Positions 45,185-57,818 are shown, counted from the stretch's first letter. The stretch is DNA of 64,000 bases from Archivesica marissinica (GCA_014843695.1 CM026390.1:93808019-93872018), one strand, 5' to 3'. Notes: a model not told the origin generated them from the sequence alone. A program made the numbers and translations.

Positions 45185-47283
45185 CTGTTATGTGTTATAT
45201 ATCTGTAGTGTTATATATCCATAGTGTTATGTGTTATATATCCATAGTGTTATGTGTTATATATCCGTAGTGTTATATATCTGTAGTGTTATATATCCTT
45301 AGTGTTATATATCCGTAGTGTTATATATCCGTAGTGTTATATATCCATAGTGTTATGTGTTATATATCCATAGTGTTATGTGTTATATATCCGTAGTGTT
45401 ATATATCTGTAGTGTTATATATCCTTAGTGTTATATATCCATAGTGTTATGTGTTATATATCTGTAGTGTTATGTGTTATATATCCATAGTGTTATGTGT
45501 TATATATCCGTAGTGTTATGTGTTATATATCCGAATTGTTATGTGTTATATATTTGTAGTGTTATATATCCGTAGTGTTATGTGTTATATATCTGTAGTG
45601 TTATATATCCATAGTGTTATGTGTTATATATCCGTAATGTTATATATCCGTAGTGTTGTGTGTTATATATCTGTAGTGTCAAATATCCGTAGTGTTATGT
45701 GTTATATATCTGTAGTGTTATGTGTTATATATCCGTAGTGTTATATATCTATAGTGTTATATATCCGTAGTGTTATGTGTTATATATCCGTAGTGTTATG
45801 TGTTATATATCCATAGTGTTATGTGTTATATATCCGTAGTGTTATGTGTTATATATCTGTAGTGTTATATATCCATAGTGTTATGTGTCAAATATCCATA
45901 ATGTTATGTGTTATATATCCGTAGTGTTATGTGTTATATATATGTAGTGTTATGTGTTATATATCCGTAGTGTTATATATTCGTAGTGTTATGTGTTATA
46001 TATCCGTAGTGTCAAATATCCGTAGTGTTATGTGTTATATATCTGTAGTGTCAAATATCCGTAGTGTTGTGTTATATATCTGTAGTGTCAAATATCCATA
46101 GTGTTATGTGTTATATATCTGTAGTGTCAAATATCCGTAGTGTTATGTGTTATATATCTGTAGTGTTATGTGTTATATATCCGTAATGTTATATATCTGT
46201 AGTGTTATGTGTTATATATCTGTAGTGTCAAATATCCATAGTGTTATGTGTTATATATCTGTAGTGTCAAATATCCATAGTGTTATGTGTTATATATCCG
46301 TAGTGTTATGTGTTATATATCTGTAGTGTTATGTGTTATATATCCATAGTGGTATATATCCGTAGTGTTATATATCCATTGTGTTGTATATCCGTAGTGT
46401 TATGTGTTATATATCCGTAGTGTTATGTGTTATATATCTGTAGTGTTATATATCCGTAGTGGTATGTTATATATCCGTAGTGGTATGTGTTATATATCCG
46501 TAGTGTTATGTGTTATATATCCGTAGTGTTATATATCCGTAGTGTTATATATCCATAGTGTTATGTGTTATATATCCGTAGTGTTATATATCCTTAGTGT
46601 TATGTGTTATATATCCGTAGTGTTATATATCCGTAGTGTTATATATCCGTAGTGTTATATATCCGTAGTGTTATATATCCTTAATGTTATGTGTTATATA
46701 TCCATAGTGTTATATATCCGTAGTGTTATATATCCTTAGTGTTATGTGTTATATATCCGTAGTGTTATATATCCGTAGTGTTATATATCCATAGTGTTAT
46801 GTGTTATATATCCGTAGTGTTATATATCCATAGTGTTATGTGTTATATATCCATAGTGTTATATATCCGTAGTGTTATATATCCTTAGTGTTATGTGTTA
46901 TATATCTGTAGTGTTATGTGTTATATATCCGTAGTGTTATATATCCGTAGTGTTATGTGTTATATATCCGTAGTGTTATATATCCTTAGTGTTATGTGTT
47001 ATATATCCGTAGTGTTATATATCCGTAGTGTTATATATCTGTAGTGTTATGTGTTATATATCCGTAGTGTTATATATCCGTAGTGTTATATATCCATAGT
47101 GTTATATATCCGTAGTGTTATATATCCGTAGTGTTATATATCCGTAGTGTTATGTGTTATATATCCGTAGTGTTATATATCCGTAGTGTTATATATCCAT
47201 AGTGTTATGTGTTATATATCCGTAGTGTTATATATCCGTAGTGTTATATATCCGTAGTGTTATATATCCTTAGTGTCAAATAT
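45185..47283. repeat. 16-bp TATATCCGTAGTGTTA satellite, segment 3
   Basis: About 2.1 kb, dominated by mixed 16-bp units and longer units with GTGTTATGTGTTATATATCC; GTCAAATATCC variants cluster at 45.7-46.3 kb. The short open frames across it are by-products. Confidence 0.92.
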
Positions 47284-47640
47284 CCACTTAAAATAAGCTC
47301 ATCATTATTATTATTTCCCAATGTTTTTTGAAACTGTAGGAAGGATGTGAAACAGTTTAAGATTATCTGCTCAAAATCATGAATGAAATTTACTTGAGTT
47401 TGTAGTAAATCTAAAATTTCTCTATATATTTTTGCTAGAAATTTCAACAATTTCTGCTGTTTTGAATTATCTGTAGAGATCTTATCAGAAACTCGTAAAT
47501 TTGAAAGCTATCATTTTTAAGTATGACTAGGATCATTGCTATGAGTTTGATATGGATCCAATACTTGCAGAATTACAGTAGCAAGGGGATATAAAATTGG
47601 AATGAAATGCAAAAAAAGAGCAGATCATGTGAGGAGGAAG
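47284..47640. other. Intronic DNA, nothing recognised
   Basis: Unique-looking AT-rich sequence; the 68-codon minus frame that begins in the satellite has no support. Confidence 0.4.
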
Positions 47641-47850
47641 TTAAGTCAACCCATTCAAGTAACTGACATGTGCATGATACTTTTAGACCAATAAATAAGG
47701 GTTAACCCATTCAACCCCAAGTAACTGACATGGACTGGTGCGTGATATTTTCAGACCAATAAATTAATAAGTAAATTACCTTTGGACCAGTTCATTTATC
47801 AAAATGGGTAATTTTATCTAAAAATAGTAATAATTAGTACTGGCAAAAAC
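47641..47850 (-). mobile_element. TTAA MITE (family 1), copy 6, plus a short second fragment
   Basis: 47641-47700 holds a truncated end (AACCCATTCAAGTAACTGAC); at 47702 a second copy starts TTAACCCATTCAACCCCAAG and runs to about 47850, ending before the central hairpin. The two fragments share orientation and lie head to tail. Confidence 0.7.
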
Positions 47851-48286
47851 TTAGTACACCACACAACCTGTTTTTAAATTACATATTTGGAAAACCTCTT
47901 GCTAAAACTTAAAAGAAGTGAGGCAGCTGAAACCCTCACAAATGATCATTGAGGACTCAATGTTTTTATGATACAAGGTAATTCTAATAAATCCTGTTAC
48001 CTGTTTCGCTTAGTTAATGTTGCTATATAGTTCTTGCACATTAATATAACTCGCATTATGCAGCCTCCTCAAACAACACTAAAATGTTCAGTACTAACAT
48101 CATTGACCTCGAAATAGACATATTACATACTTATGAGACACAGAATCCAAACTTGCATGCAGGCTGGAAGGAATGAGATACATGTTACTCGTCTGTTACG
48201 ATCATGATCGAGGTCGTCCAATTTCGAAATACCCAAGATGCCTGAAACAACTGTTAGTATATATCTGGTCTTTTGTATTGGTGGAT
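47851..48286. other. Intronic DNA, nothing recognised
   Basis: No supported feature; the 60-codon minus frame at 48123-48305 runs into the adjacent MITE. Confidence 0.4.
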
Positions 48287-48529
48287 TTAACCCATTCAAC
48301 ACCAAGTAACTGACATGGACTGGTCCATGATATTTTTAGACCAATTAATTAATAATAAAATTACATTTGGATCAGTTCATTTATCAAAATGGGTTTTTTC
48401 TCTTCTAAAAATAGTTATATTACTTGAAAAAAGTGCAGATCCTGATGAGACGGCTCATCACGAGCCGGCTCATCTGGATCTACACTTTTCATAAGCCTAT
48501 TTAGAGGCCTGTGGGGTTGAAAGGGTTAA
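48287..48529 (-). mobile_element. TTAA-bounded palindromic MITE (family 1), copy 7
   Basis: Full-length, TTAA at both ends, CCCATTCAACACCA left, GGGGTTGAAAGGG right, central ACGAGCCGGCTCATC hairpin. Confidence 0.8.
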
Positions 48530-49217
48530 TGGAGTAAATTAGAACATTGCTGAGAATGTTTGTGGGAAAATCGAGAAATACCTTCCTTGGTGTCTCTAGA
48601 AGTTCGATATACCAGCTCGAGGCAAGATGTAAATATCAAACTGGGAAGAATAGACATAGTTATTGTTCTCCTGTTCAAAATCATCATTGGAAAAAAACAA
48701 CACATATTCTGTTAAATGTCACTGAATGGTTGCCAGGTATATTTCACTTGTAAAGTAGCAGGGTAATTACTTGAGGTACAGAGGAAAAAGCGAAAAGGTG
48801 TTGAGATAGACTTTGATAGATTATAATTTGCACAGGGCTGATTGGGGAAAAAACAAAATGCCAGTGTAAAGAAAAGTTGCAATATTGATGCTTTGAACAT
48901 CCCACAAATCTCTTACCCAGATACTGAGTACTGTTTGCGCAATGAGTTTTTGTGTTGTAAATATTTCAGACTTCCAAATATTGCATTTCTTGAAAGTGGC
49001 TGTATCAGCTATATACTTGTGCAAGTTTCTGAGTAGAGTCAACACTTTCGCTGTAGTTGATTCACACACAGATTCCTGTAGAAACTAAGGACGTTGATGC
49101 CAAGTACACATAATTAACTCCACGAAACCATGCCATTCAGAGACAGCTTTGATGCTTGTGAAGAGAATTATAACCACTGCCTTACTACCCTTACTTACTA
49201 ACTAATACGGATTGGAT
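48530..49217. other. Intronic DNA, no supported exon
   Basis: Frames of 60-82 codons at 48547-49069 occur on both strands but show no domain or matching splice phase for the MRTF gene. Confidence 0.4.
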
Positions 49218-49990
49218 GTGTTCCTAGTGCTAGTTATCTATATTCGTCTTGTGATTCATCAATATCCTCCAGTGTTCCTAGTGCTAGTTATCTATATTTC
49301 TCTTGTGATTCATCAATATCCTCCAGTGTTCCTAGTGCTAGTTATCTATATTTCTCTTGTGATTCATCAATATCCTCCAGTGTTCCTAGTGCTAGTTATC
49401 TATATTCCTCTTGTGATTCATCAATATCCTCCAGTGTTCCTAGTGCTAGTTATCTATATTCCTCTTGTGATTCATCAATATCCTCCAGTGTTCCTAGTGC
49501 TAGTTATCTATATTCCTCTTGTGATTCATCAATATCCTCGAGTGTTCCTAGTGCTAGTTATCTATATTCCTCTTGTGATTCATCAATATCCTCGAGTGTT
49601 CCTAGTGCTAGTTATCTATATTCCTCTTGTGATTCATCAATATCCTCAAGTGTTCCTAGTGCTAGTTATCTATATTCCTCTTGTGATTCATCAATATCCT
49701 CCAGTGTTCCTAGTGCTAGTTATCTATATACCTCTTGTGATTCATCAATATCCTCGAGTGTTCCTAGTGCTAGTTATCTATATTCCTCTTGTGATTCATC
49801 AATATCCTCTAGTGTTCCTAGTGCTAGTTATCTATATTTCTCTTGTGATTCATCAATATCCTCCAGTGTTCCTAGTGCTAGTTATCTATATTCGTCTTGT
49901 GATTCATCAATATCCTCCAATGTTCCTAGTGCTAGTTATCTATATTCCTCTTGTGATGCATCAATATCCTCCAGTGTTCCTAGTGCTTAT
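49218..49990. repeat. 54-bp minisatellite, about 14 copies, just upstream of exon 4
   Basis: Unit GTGTTCCTAGTGCTAGTTAT, CTATATTCCTCTTGTGATTC and ATCAATATCCTCCA. A hydrophobic 18-residue repeat (VFLVLVIYIPLVIHQYPP type) stays open because the period is a multiple of three. It ends about 80 bp before exon 4. I treat it as intronic minisatellite. Confidence 0.92.
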
Positions 49991-50068
49991 TATCTATGTG
50001 TTTGTATTTCAATTTGAAGAAACTACTACACTATAATGTTTACTGGACAATATTCTGTATAATTTCAG

Positions 50069-50124
50069 CCCCTAAGACACCCCCAGCCTTTCTGGAACAG
50101 AGAAAAAGTTTGGAGAGAGCCAAG
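50069..50124 (+). CDS. MRTF: Exon 4 of the MRTF-like gene: segment following RPEL1
   Basis: A 56-bp exon with AATTTCAG acceptor and GTAAGA donor; two leading bases and 18 codons, ending in phase 0. Joined to exon 3 it gives GIYPS followed by PKTPPAFLEQRKSLERAK. This matches the MRTF family pattern after RPEL1, in which a PPLKSPAAFHEQ-like stretch leads into SLERAR/K and then RPEL2. The match to both the motif and the expected order is why the gene is called MRTF and not Phactr, the other RPEL family. The exon carrying RPEL2 was not found between here and the window end. Confidence 0.9.
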
Positions 50125-50149
50125 GTAAGAACAGAAACATGTGATACAT

Positions 50150-50693
50150 TGGCACCCGAGACACATTGTCACCCGAGACACATTGTTACCTGAGACACAT
50201 TGTTACCCGAGACACATTGTCACCCGAGACACATTGTCACCCAAGACACATTGTCACCCGAGACACATTGTCACCCGAGACACATTGTTACCTGAGAAAC
50301 ATTGTCACCTGAGACACATTGTCACCTGAGACACATTGTCACCTGAGACACATTGTCACCCTAGACACATTGTCACCCTAGACACATTGTCACCCGAGAC
50401 ACATTGTCACCCGAGACACATTGTCACCCGAGACACATTGTTACCTAAGACACATTGGTACCTGAGACACATTGGTACCTGAGACACATTGTCACCCGAG
50501 ACACATTGTCACCTGAGACAAATTGTCACCCGAGACACATTGTCACCCGAGACACATTGTCACCTGAGACACATTGTCACCCGAGACACATTGTCACCTG
50601 AGACACATTGTTACCTGAGACACATTGTCACCCGAGACACATTGTCACCCAAGACACATTGTCACCCAAGACACATTGTCACCTAAGACAACT
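50150..50693. repeat. 17-bp minisatellite, about 32 copies, downstream of exon 4
   Basis: Unit ACCCGAGACACATTGTC with CCTGAG, CCAAG, CCTAG and TTACC variants. It begins about 25 bp after the exon-4 donor. Confidence 0.9.
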
Positions 50694-50736
50694 GATTTTG
50701 CCTTATTGTGACACTTAACACATATAGGATTATGCT

Positions 50737-52996
50737 GTACTAGATACAAGTGTATCTATAGTCAATGCTCTCGCGTGACACACACATGACATGTACGGTA
50801 CTAGCCAGCACTTGTATTATAGCATTCTGTAAACTAGATACAAGTGTATCTATAGTCAATGCTCTCGCGTGACACACACATGACATGTACGGTACTAGCC
50901 AGCACTTGTATTATAGGATTCTGTAAACTAGATACAAGTTTATCTACAGTCAATGCTCTCGCGTGACACACACATGACATGTACGGTACTAGCCAACACT
51001 TGTATTATAGCATTCTGTAAACTAGATACAAGTTTATCTACAGTCAATGCTCTCGCATGACACACACATGACATGTACGTTACTAGCCAGCACTTGTATT
51101 ATAGCATTCTGTTAATTAGATACAAGTTTATCTACAGTCAATGCTCTCGCGTGACACACACATGACATGTACGGTACTAGCCAGCACTTGTATTATAGCA
51201 TTCTGTAAACTAGATACAAGTGTATCTATAGTCAATGCTCTCGCGTGACACACACATGACATGTACGGTACTAGCCAGCACTTGTATTATAGCATTCTGT
51301 AATAGATACAAGTGTATCTATAGTCAATGCTCTCGGTGACACACACATGACATGTACGGTATAGCCAGCATTGTATTATAGCATTCTGTAATTAGATACA
51401 AGTTTATCTATAGTCAATGCTCTCGCGTGACACACACATGACATGTACGGTACTAGCCAGCACTTGTATTATAGCATTCTGTAATTAGATACAAGTTATC
51501 TACAGTCAATGCTCTCGCGTGACACACACATGACATGTACGGTACTAGCCAGCACTGTATTATAGGATTCTGTAAACTAGATACAAGTTATCTATAGTCA
51601 ATGCTCTCGCGTGACACACACATGACATGTACGGTACTAGCCAGCACTTGTATTATAGGATTCTGTAAACTAGATACAAGTGTATCTATAGTCAATGCTC
51701 TCGCGTGACACACACATGACATGTACGGTACTAGCCAGCACTTGTATTATAGCATTCTGTTAATTAGATACAAGTTTATCTACAGTCAATGCTCTCGCGT
51801 GACACACACATGACATGTACGGTACTAGCCAGCACTTGTATTATAGGATTCTGTAAACTAGATACAAGTGTATCTATAGTCAATGCTCTCGCGTGACACA
51901 CACATGACATGTACGGTACTAGCCAGCACTTGTATTATAGGATTCTGTAAACTAGATACAAGTGTATCTATAGTCAATGCTCTCGCGTGACACACACATG
52001 ACATGTACGGTACTAGCCAGCACTTGTATTATAGCATTCTGTTAATTAGATACAAGTTTATCTACAGTCAATGCTCTCGCATGACACACACATGACATGT
52101 ACGTTACTAGCCAGCACTTGTATTATAGCATTCTGTTAATTAGATACAAGTTTATCTACAGTCAATGCTCTCGCGTGACACACACATGACATGTACGGTA
52201 CTAGCCAGCACTTGTATTATAGGATTCTGTAAACTAGATACAAGTGTATCTATAGTCAATGCTCTCGCGTGACACACACATGACATGTACGGTACTAGCC
52301 AGCACTTGTATTATAGCATTCTGTAAACTAGATACAAGTGTATCTATAGTCAATGCTCTCGCGTGACACACACATGACATGTACGGTACTAGCCAGCAGT
52401 TGTATTATAGCATTCTGTTAATTAGATACAAGTTTATCTACAGTCAATGCTCTCGCATGACACACACATGACATGTACGTTACTAGCCAGCACTTGTATT
52501 ATAGGATTCTGTAAACTAGATACAAGTGTATCTATAGTCAATGCTCTCGCGTGACACACACATGACATGTACGGTACTAGCCAGCACTTGTATTATAGGA
52601 TTCTGTAAACTAGATACAAGTGTATCTATAGTCAATGCTCTCGCGTGACACACACATGACATGTACGGTACTAGCCAGCAGTTGTATTATAGCATTCTGT
52701 TAATTAGATACAAGTTTATCTACAGTCAATGCTCTCGCATGACACACACATGACATGTACGTTACTAGCCAGCACTTGTATTATAGGATTCTGTAAACTA
52801 GATACAAGTGTATCTATAGTCAATGCTCTCGCGTGACACACACATGACATGTACGGTACTAGCCAGCACTTGTATTATAGGATTCTGTAAACTAGATACA
52901 AGTGTATCTATAGTCAATGCTCTCGCGTGACACACACATGACATGTACGGTACTAGCCAGCACTTGTATTATAGCATTCTGTTAATTAGATACAAA
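50737..52996. repeat. 94-bp satellite, about 24 copies (2.3 kb)
   Basis: Unit ACTAGATACAAGTGTATCTA, TAGTCAATGCTCTCGCGTGA, CACACACATGACATGTACGG, TACTAGCCAGCACTTGTATT and ATAGCATTCTGTAA. TAGATACA-AG-TGTATCTA is a near-perfect hairpin in many units. Variants TTAATTAG/AAACTAG with GTTTATCTACAG/GTGTATCTATAG and GCATGAC/GCGTGAC travel together and recur in blocks, a higher-order pattern. Confidence 0.92.
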
Positions 52997-54050
52997 ATTC
53001 TGTGCAAGCCTTCCTCCCTCATCAATTTTGTTTTTTTCCAGATTTGCAAAACACAAAGAGCAGCAAAGAACTTGTATTTTAGCATATATACCCTGCCTAA
53101 AAAAGCCCACTTTAGAAATAAAATTGCACTAACATTATACATTGATTCATGAATATTTATATCTATTATTAAATATCTAAAATAAAAAATAATTATTTAA
53201 TTCATTTTTAATCCATATTTGTTTTTGCTCATCACTTTTGAGTATATATATATACACCTAACTATATAGATATATACCTAACTATATATATATATACCTA
53301 ACTATATATATATATACCTAACTATATAGATATTAAATGAAGTAAATTAAATGACACTACATGTATCTGTGAAAAAGCAAATATCTACACAATGTAATTT
53401 CCTATTATATGGTATCATTTTTGTCCAAATGTTAGTATTTTAACTAATAAACAAGCATCATATACAACGTTTGTTCACATAACAAAATAACGTAAATAGG
53501 GTCAACAGCCATGCGTAAGATATGCGTGTATCATGAATAACAACATTTATTGTACACATTTACAGATATATCTACCAATTTTGTGTATGTGCCTATTTTA
53601 TTTTTAGACTGATTATAATTATGTTTAAGTGTTAGTATCACACGTTTAATATAGACACCAGTAATAAAGCCATGTCAATTCAGGAGCGTCGCTGACCGTT
53701 ATAATATGAAATAATCCTACTTTCACTTTTGAGAGTTTGTAGACAGCAAGAACACTGTTTATTGATTGAAAATTTGTACCTAAAGTATGTCTTTCTTTGC
53801 TTTTTTCAATGTAATGTCGCTTTAAAGAACGTGATTTTTCAGAAAATGTATCGACTGATGTCTTGTGAGTGCAAGTAAAATACTAGCCCCCAAAGTAACC
53901 TCTCATGTTATGAGAAAGGTTGACTTATAGCCAGGTATATACGGTGGTTGTTGACCTTATATTCACATCACCTATAAAATATTTTGATGGAAATATCTGT
54001 AAAAACAATTATTTGATTATTCATTGATTGTTGGAAGTATCTAAAGTAAT
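52997..54050. other. Intronic AT-rich DNA with an ACCTAACTATATATATAT repeat
   Basis: Four copies of a CTAACTATATA(G/T)ATATATA phrase lie at 53260-53330. A CAG at about 53040 follows a pyrimidine run, but the downstream frame does not match RPEL2 and is not called an exon. Confidence 0.5.
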
Positions 54051-55062
54051 GTTGCATAATGTTGGTAGGAACCAGCTTCATTAGAGTTATATTTATGCAT
54101 AATGTTGGCAGGAACCAGCTTCATTAGAGTTATATTTAGTTGGCAGGAACCAGCTTCATTAGAGTTATATTTATGCATAATGTTGGCAGGAACCAGCTTC
54201 ATTAGAGTTATATTTATGCATAATGTTGGCAGGAACCAGCTTCATTAGAGTTATATTTATGCATAATGTTGGCAGGAACCAGCTTCATTAGAGTTATATT
54301 TATGCATAATGTTGGCAGGAACCAGCTTCATTAGAGTTATATTTATGCATAATGTTGGCAGGAACCAGCTTCATTAGAGTTATATTTATGCATAATGTTG
54401 GCAGGAACCAGCTTCATTAGAGTTATATTTATGCATAATGTTGGCAGGAACCAGCTTCATTAGAGTTATATTTATGCATAATGTTGGCAGGAACCAGCTT
54501 CATTAGAGTTATATTTATGCATAATGTTGGCAGGAACCAGCTTCATTAGAGTAATATTTATGCATAATGTTGGCAGGAACCAGCTTCATTAGAGTTATAT
54601 TTAGTTGGCAGGAACCAGCTTCATTAGAGTTATATTTATGCATAATGTTGGCAGGAACCAGCTTCATTAGAGTTATATTTATGCATAATGTTGGCAGGAA
54701 CCAGCTTCATTAGAGTTATATGTATGCATAATGTTGGCAGGAACCAGCTTCATTAGAGTTATATTTATGCATAATGTTGGCAGGAACCAGCTTCATTAGA
54801 GTTATATTTATGCATAATGTTGGCAGGAACCAGCTTCATTAGAGTAATATTTATGCATAATGTTGGCAGGAACCAGCTTCATTAGAGTTATATTTAGTTG
54901 GCAGGAACCAGCTTCATTAGAGTTATATTTATGCATAATGTTGGCAGGAACCAGCTTCATTAGAGTTATATTTATGCATAATGTTGGCAGGAACCAGCTT
55001 CATTAGAGTTATATTTATGCATAATGTTGGCAGGAACCAGCTTCATTAGAGTTATATTTAGC
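54051..55062. repeat. 43-bp minisatellite with periodic short units, about 24 copies
   Basis: Unit ATGTTGGCAGGAACCAGCTT, CATTAGAGTTATATTTATGC and ATA. Shortened units lacking ATGCATAATG occur near 54137, 54602 and 54895, and a GTAATATTT variant precedes the last two at the same offset, indicating a block of about 293 bp duplicated within the array. Confidence 0.92.
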
Positions 55063-55499
55063 TCATTTGGAGAGATTATAGGTTTCCCAATTTGCAACTT
55101 CAGAGCCTAGTTTCCTAGTTTCCAGCAACTTCGCTGCAGGTATTTGCTTTACTTAGATACACCGATAATTATTCCAACTAACTACATGCTGTGCGGACTG
55201 GTAATCGGTTCCCTGTCACCAATGTGGGTTAATCTGTATTGTGCTTGTATTCATTCTGGTGATGAAGCTATCTTGCTGGTTTGCAGAAGGTCTGTGCTTC
55301 TTGCTGGGTGCCCACTCATGATATTATTTCAGTTGCTTTTATCCAAGGTAGGCTATCAGTCAGTTTTATTGAAGGCAAGTGTTTGGCAAAACAGTTGTCT
55401 ACTTCATAGCTGATGGAATTTCTATTTTATTCACTTTCGCAGTTCATAGAGATTGCATGCATTTCACACAGATTGCATTTGAATCTTCTTTTATCTGAT
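55063..55499. other. Intronic DNA, nothing firmly supported
   Basis: An 89-codon plus frame (55144-55413) with hydrophobic stretches starts after a CTGCAGGT; no family recognised and no consistent phase with exon 4. Confidence 0.4.
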
Positions 55500-55658
55500 A
55501 TGATTCGGTTCCCTTGGTGTTTGGATGATTCTGTTCTCTTGGTGTTTGGATGATTCGGTTCCCTTGGTGTTTGGATGATTCTGTTCCCTCGGTGTTTGGA
55601 TGATTCGGTTCCTTGGTGTTTGGATGATTCTGTTCCCTCGGTGTTTGGATGATTCGGT
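55500..55658. repeat. About 23-bp minisatellite, seven copies
   Basis: Unit TTGGTGTTTGGATGATTC with GGTTCCC or TGTTCCC, alternating between the two. Confidence 0.88.
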
Positions 55659-55746
55659 TTAGTTTATACATATTTCTAATAGGTCCTTAGCAAGTTCTTA
55701 CAACATTATTAAATTGCTCTTGATACCTCAATCCTTATGAAATGTC

Positions 55747-56316
55747 TAAATCCTACTGGAATTTCTAAATCTTGCTGGAATTTCTAAATCTTGCTGGAAT
55801 ATAGAATGTCTCAATATTGCTGGAATGTGGAATGTCTCAATATTGCTGGAATGTGGAATGTCTCAATCTTGCTGGAATGTGGAATGTCTCAATATTGCTG
55901 GAATATAGAATGTCTCAATCTTGCTGGAATGTGGAATGTCTCAATATTGCTGGAATGTGGAATGTCTCAATCTTGCTGGAATGTGGAATGTCTCAATATT
56001 GCTGGAATATAGAATGTCTCAATCTTGCTGGAATGTGGAATGTCTCAATCTTGCTGGAATGTGGAATGTCTCAATATTGCTGGAATGTGGAATGTCTCAA
56101 TCTTGCTGGAATGTGGAATGTCTCAATATTGCTGGAATATAGAATGTCTCAATATTGCTGGAATGTGGAATGTCTCAATCTTGCTGGAATGTGGAATGTC
56201 TCAATATTGCTGGAATATAGAATGTCTCAATCTTGCTGGAATGTGGAATGTCTCGATCCTGCTGGAATGTCCTGCTGGAATGTCTTGATCCTGCTGGAAT
56301 GTCTCAATGTTGCTGG
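55747..56316. repeat. 26-bp minisatellite, about 21 copies
   Basis: Unit TCTCAATATTGCTGGAATGT plus GGAATG, with CAATCTTG and ATATAGAATG variants. All plus frames lack stops, giving overlapping frames of up to 173 codons without coding evidence. Confidence 0.9.
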
Positions 56317-56385
56317 AATATATCTTCATGAGGGATAGACTGAAGAAACTTGTGGATTTAAGAGGTCATTGACGTGATCAGATGT

Positions 56386-56947
56386 TTTCCCATTTTACAT
56401 CACTCTGGTTCCACCTTCACCATAAAAGCTCTCCATTTTACATCACTCTGGTTCCACCTTCACCACAAATGCTCTCCATTTTACAACACTGGCTCCACTT
56501 TCACCACAAATGCTCTCCATTTTACATCACACTGGCTCCACCTTCACCACAGATGCTCTCCATTTTACAACACTGGTTCCACCTTCACCACAAATGCTCT
56601 CCATTTGACATCACTCTGGTTCCACTTTCACCACAAATGCTGTCCATTTTACATCACTCTGGTTCCACTTTCACCACAAATGCTCTCCATTTTACATCAC
56701 TCTGGTTCCACCTTCACCACAAATGCTCTCCATTTTACATCACTCTGGTTCCACCTTCACCACAAATGCTCTCCATTTTACATCACTCTGGTTCCACCTT
56801 CACTACAAATGCTCTCCATTTTACATCACACTGGTTCCACTTTCACCACAGATGCTGTCCATTTTACATCACTCTGGCTCCACCTTCACCACAGATGCTC
56901 TCTCTCCCATTTTACACCACTCTGGTTCCACCTTCACCACAGTGGCA
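56386..56947. repeat. 43-bp minisatellite, about 13 copies
   Basis: Unit GCTCTCCATTTTACATCACT, CTGGTTCCACCTTCACCACA and AAT. Variants CACACTGGCTCC and AACACTGG have shorter units. Overlapping open frames of 190 or so codons are repeat artefacts. Confidence 0.9.
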
Positions 56948-57520
56948 TGGCTGATTCATAACAATGATGAAGCAAAAGGCCTTACAGATTGTTTGTTTTA
57001 TTGCTTATGTTCATTTGGATGACACAAATGAAAACATATGTTGCAATTACTGCATATTAGATGGACACTCATTTGATAAACTGCTGATAAACCTTTCACA
57101 AAGAATGCTGAAAAATACTAAGCTGATGAAGATGGCTGGGGAATGAAAGGGTTTTTGCTTATTGCAGAATCACTACTGATAGGTGGTATTAATTCTCATG
57201 TTAATGGTTTAGTGTGTAGTTAGTAGGTGGTATTAATTCTCATGTTAATGGTTTAGTGTGTAGTTAGTTAGTTAATGTGTGGAATGCAAATTTTTCAATG
57301 AATTTTCATTTTTCATCTGGGAGATTGGATGGGGTCTGTTTTATACCAGAATTTAAGACCTGCTCCAAGAAAGCTGTGTGCTGATTTATGGTAATATACT
57401 GTTGATTGAATACAAATATTGACATACCTGTTACCTCTGTCGTAACCTTGATATTATTTAATTTGTTAAGTTATTAAACAAATTGGTTTTTTTCCTTACC
57501 AGAGTAGTAACTGTTGGATT
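56948..57520. other. Intronic DNA with one 50-bp direct duplication
   Basis: AGGTGGTATTAATTCTCATG through GTTTAGTGTGTAGTTAGT is repeated at 57181 and 57226. Nothing else recognised. Confidence 0.55.
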
Positions 57521-57534
57521 GTAGTGTATCTGTG

Positions 57535-57818
57535 TGTTCTACGTTTATTTATCATCGCTACCGATTGCCCATATGAGCGATGCCTCCTGAAGAGATTAGT
57601 CATTTTAGATTTTTGGAGGATAGTGCAATGATACAGAGAAAGACCAATTACAGAGTCTCCTCTGGTTCTTTTACGTACATGGTGTAAAGCACCGACACTA
57701 GACCGGTTTAACATCCCATCTGAAAGACTGTTAATTTTATTAGGGTCAGACGGGGGGATCGAACTGCGATCCCTGGATTACCAGTCCAGCATGTTACCAC
57801 TGGACTACAGATGCGTGT
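57535..57818 (-). mobile_element. tRNA-Thr-like SINE (family T), copy 4, with 14-bp target duplication
   Basis: Reverse copy with complete head (ACTGCGATCCCTGGATTACC, then AGTCCAGCATGTTACCACTG) and body. GTAGTGTATCTGTG lies at 57521-57534 and again at 57819-57832, a perfect 14-bp target duplication. Confidence 0.88.

Noticed and set aside
49212..50036. A 274-codon hydrophobic repeat protein resembling a multi-pass membrane protein
   Set aside because: Produced by a 54-bp minisatellite between MRTF exons 3 and 4; units vary without codon-aware pattern and it lies inside an intron.
53041..53152. A possible MRTF exon after the pyrimidine-rich TTTTTTTCCAG near 53040
   Set aside because: The downstream peptide does not resemble the RPEL2 region expected after SLERAK, and no matching donor was seen.
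55144..55413. An 89-codon hydrophobic frame as a small membrane protein
   Set aside because: No recognised family, no conserved splice context, and it lies in an intron of the MRTF gene.
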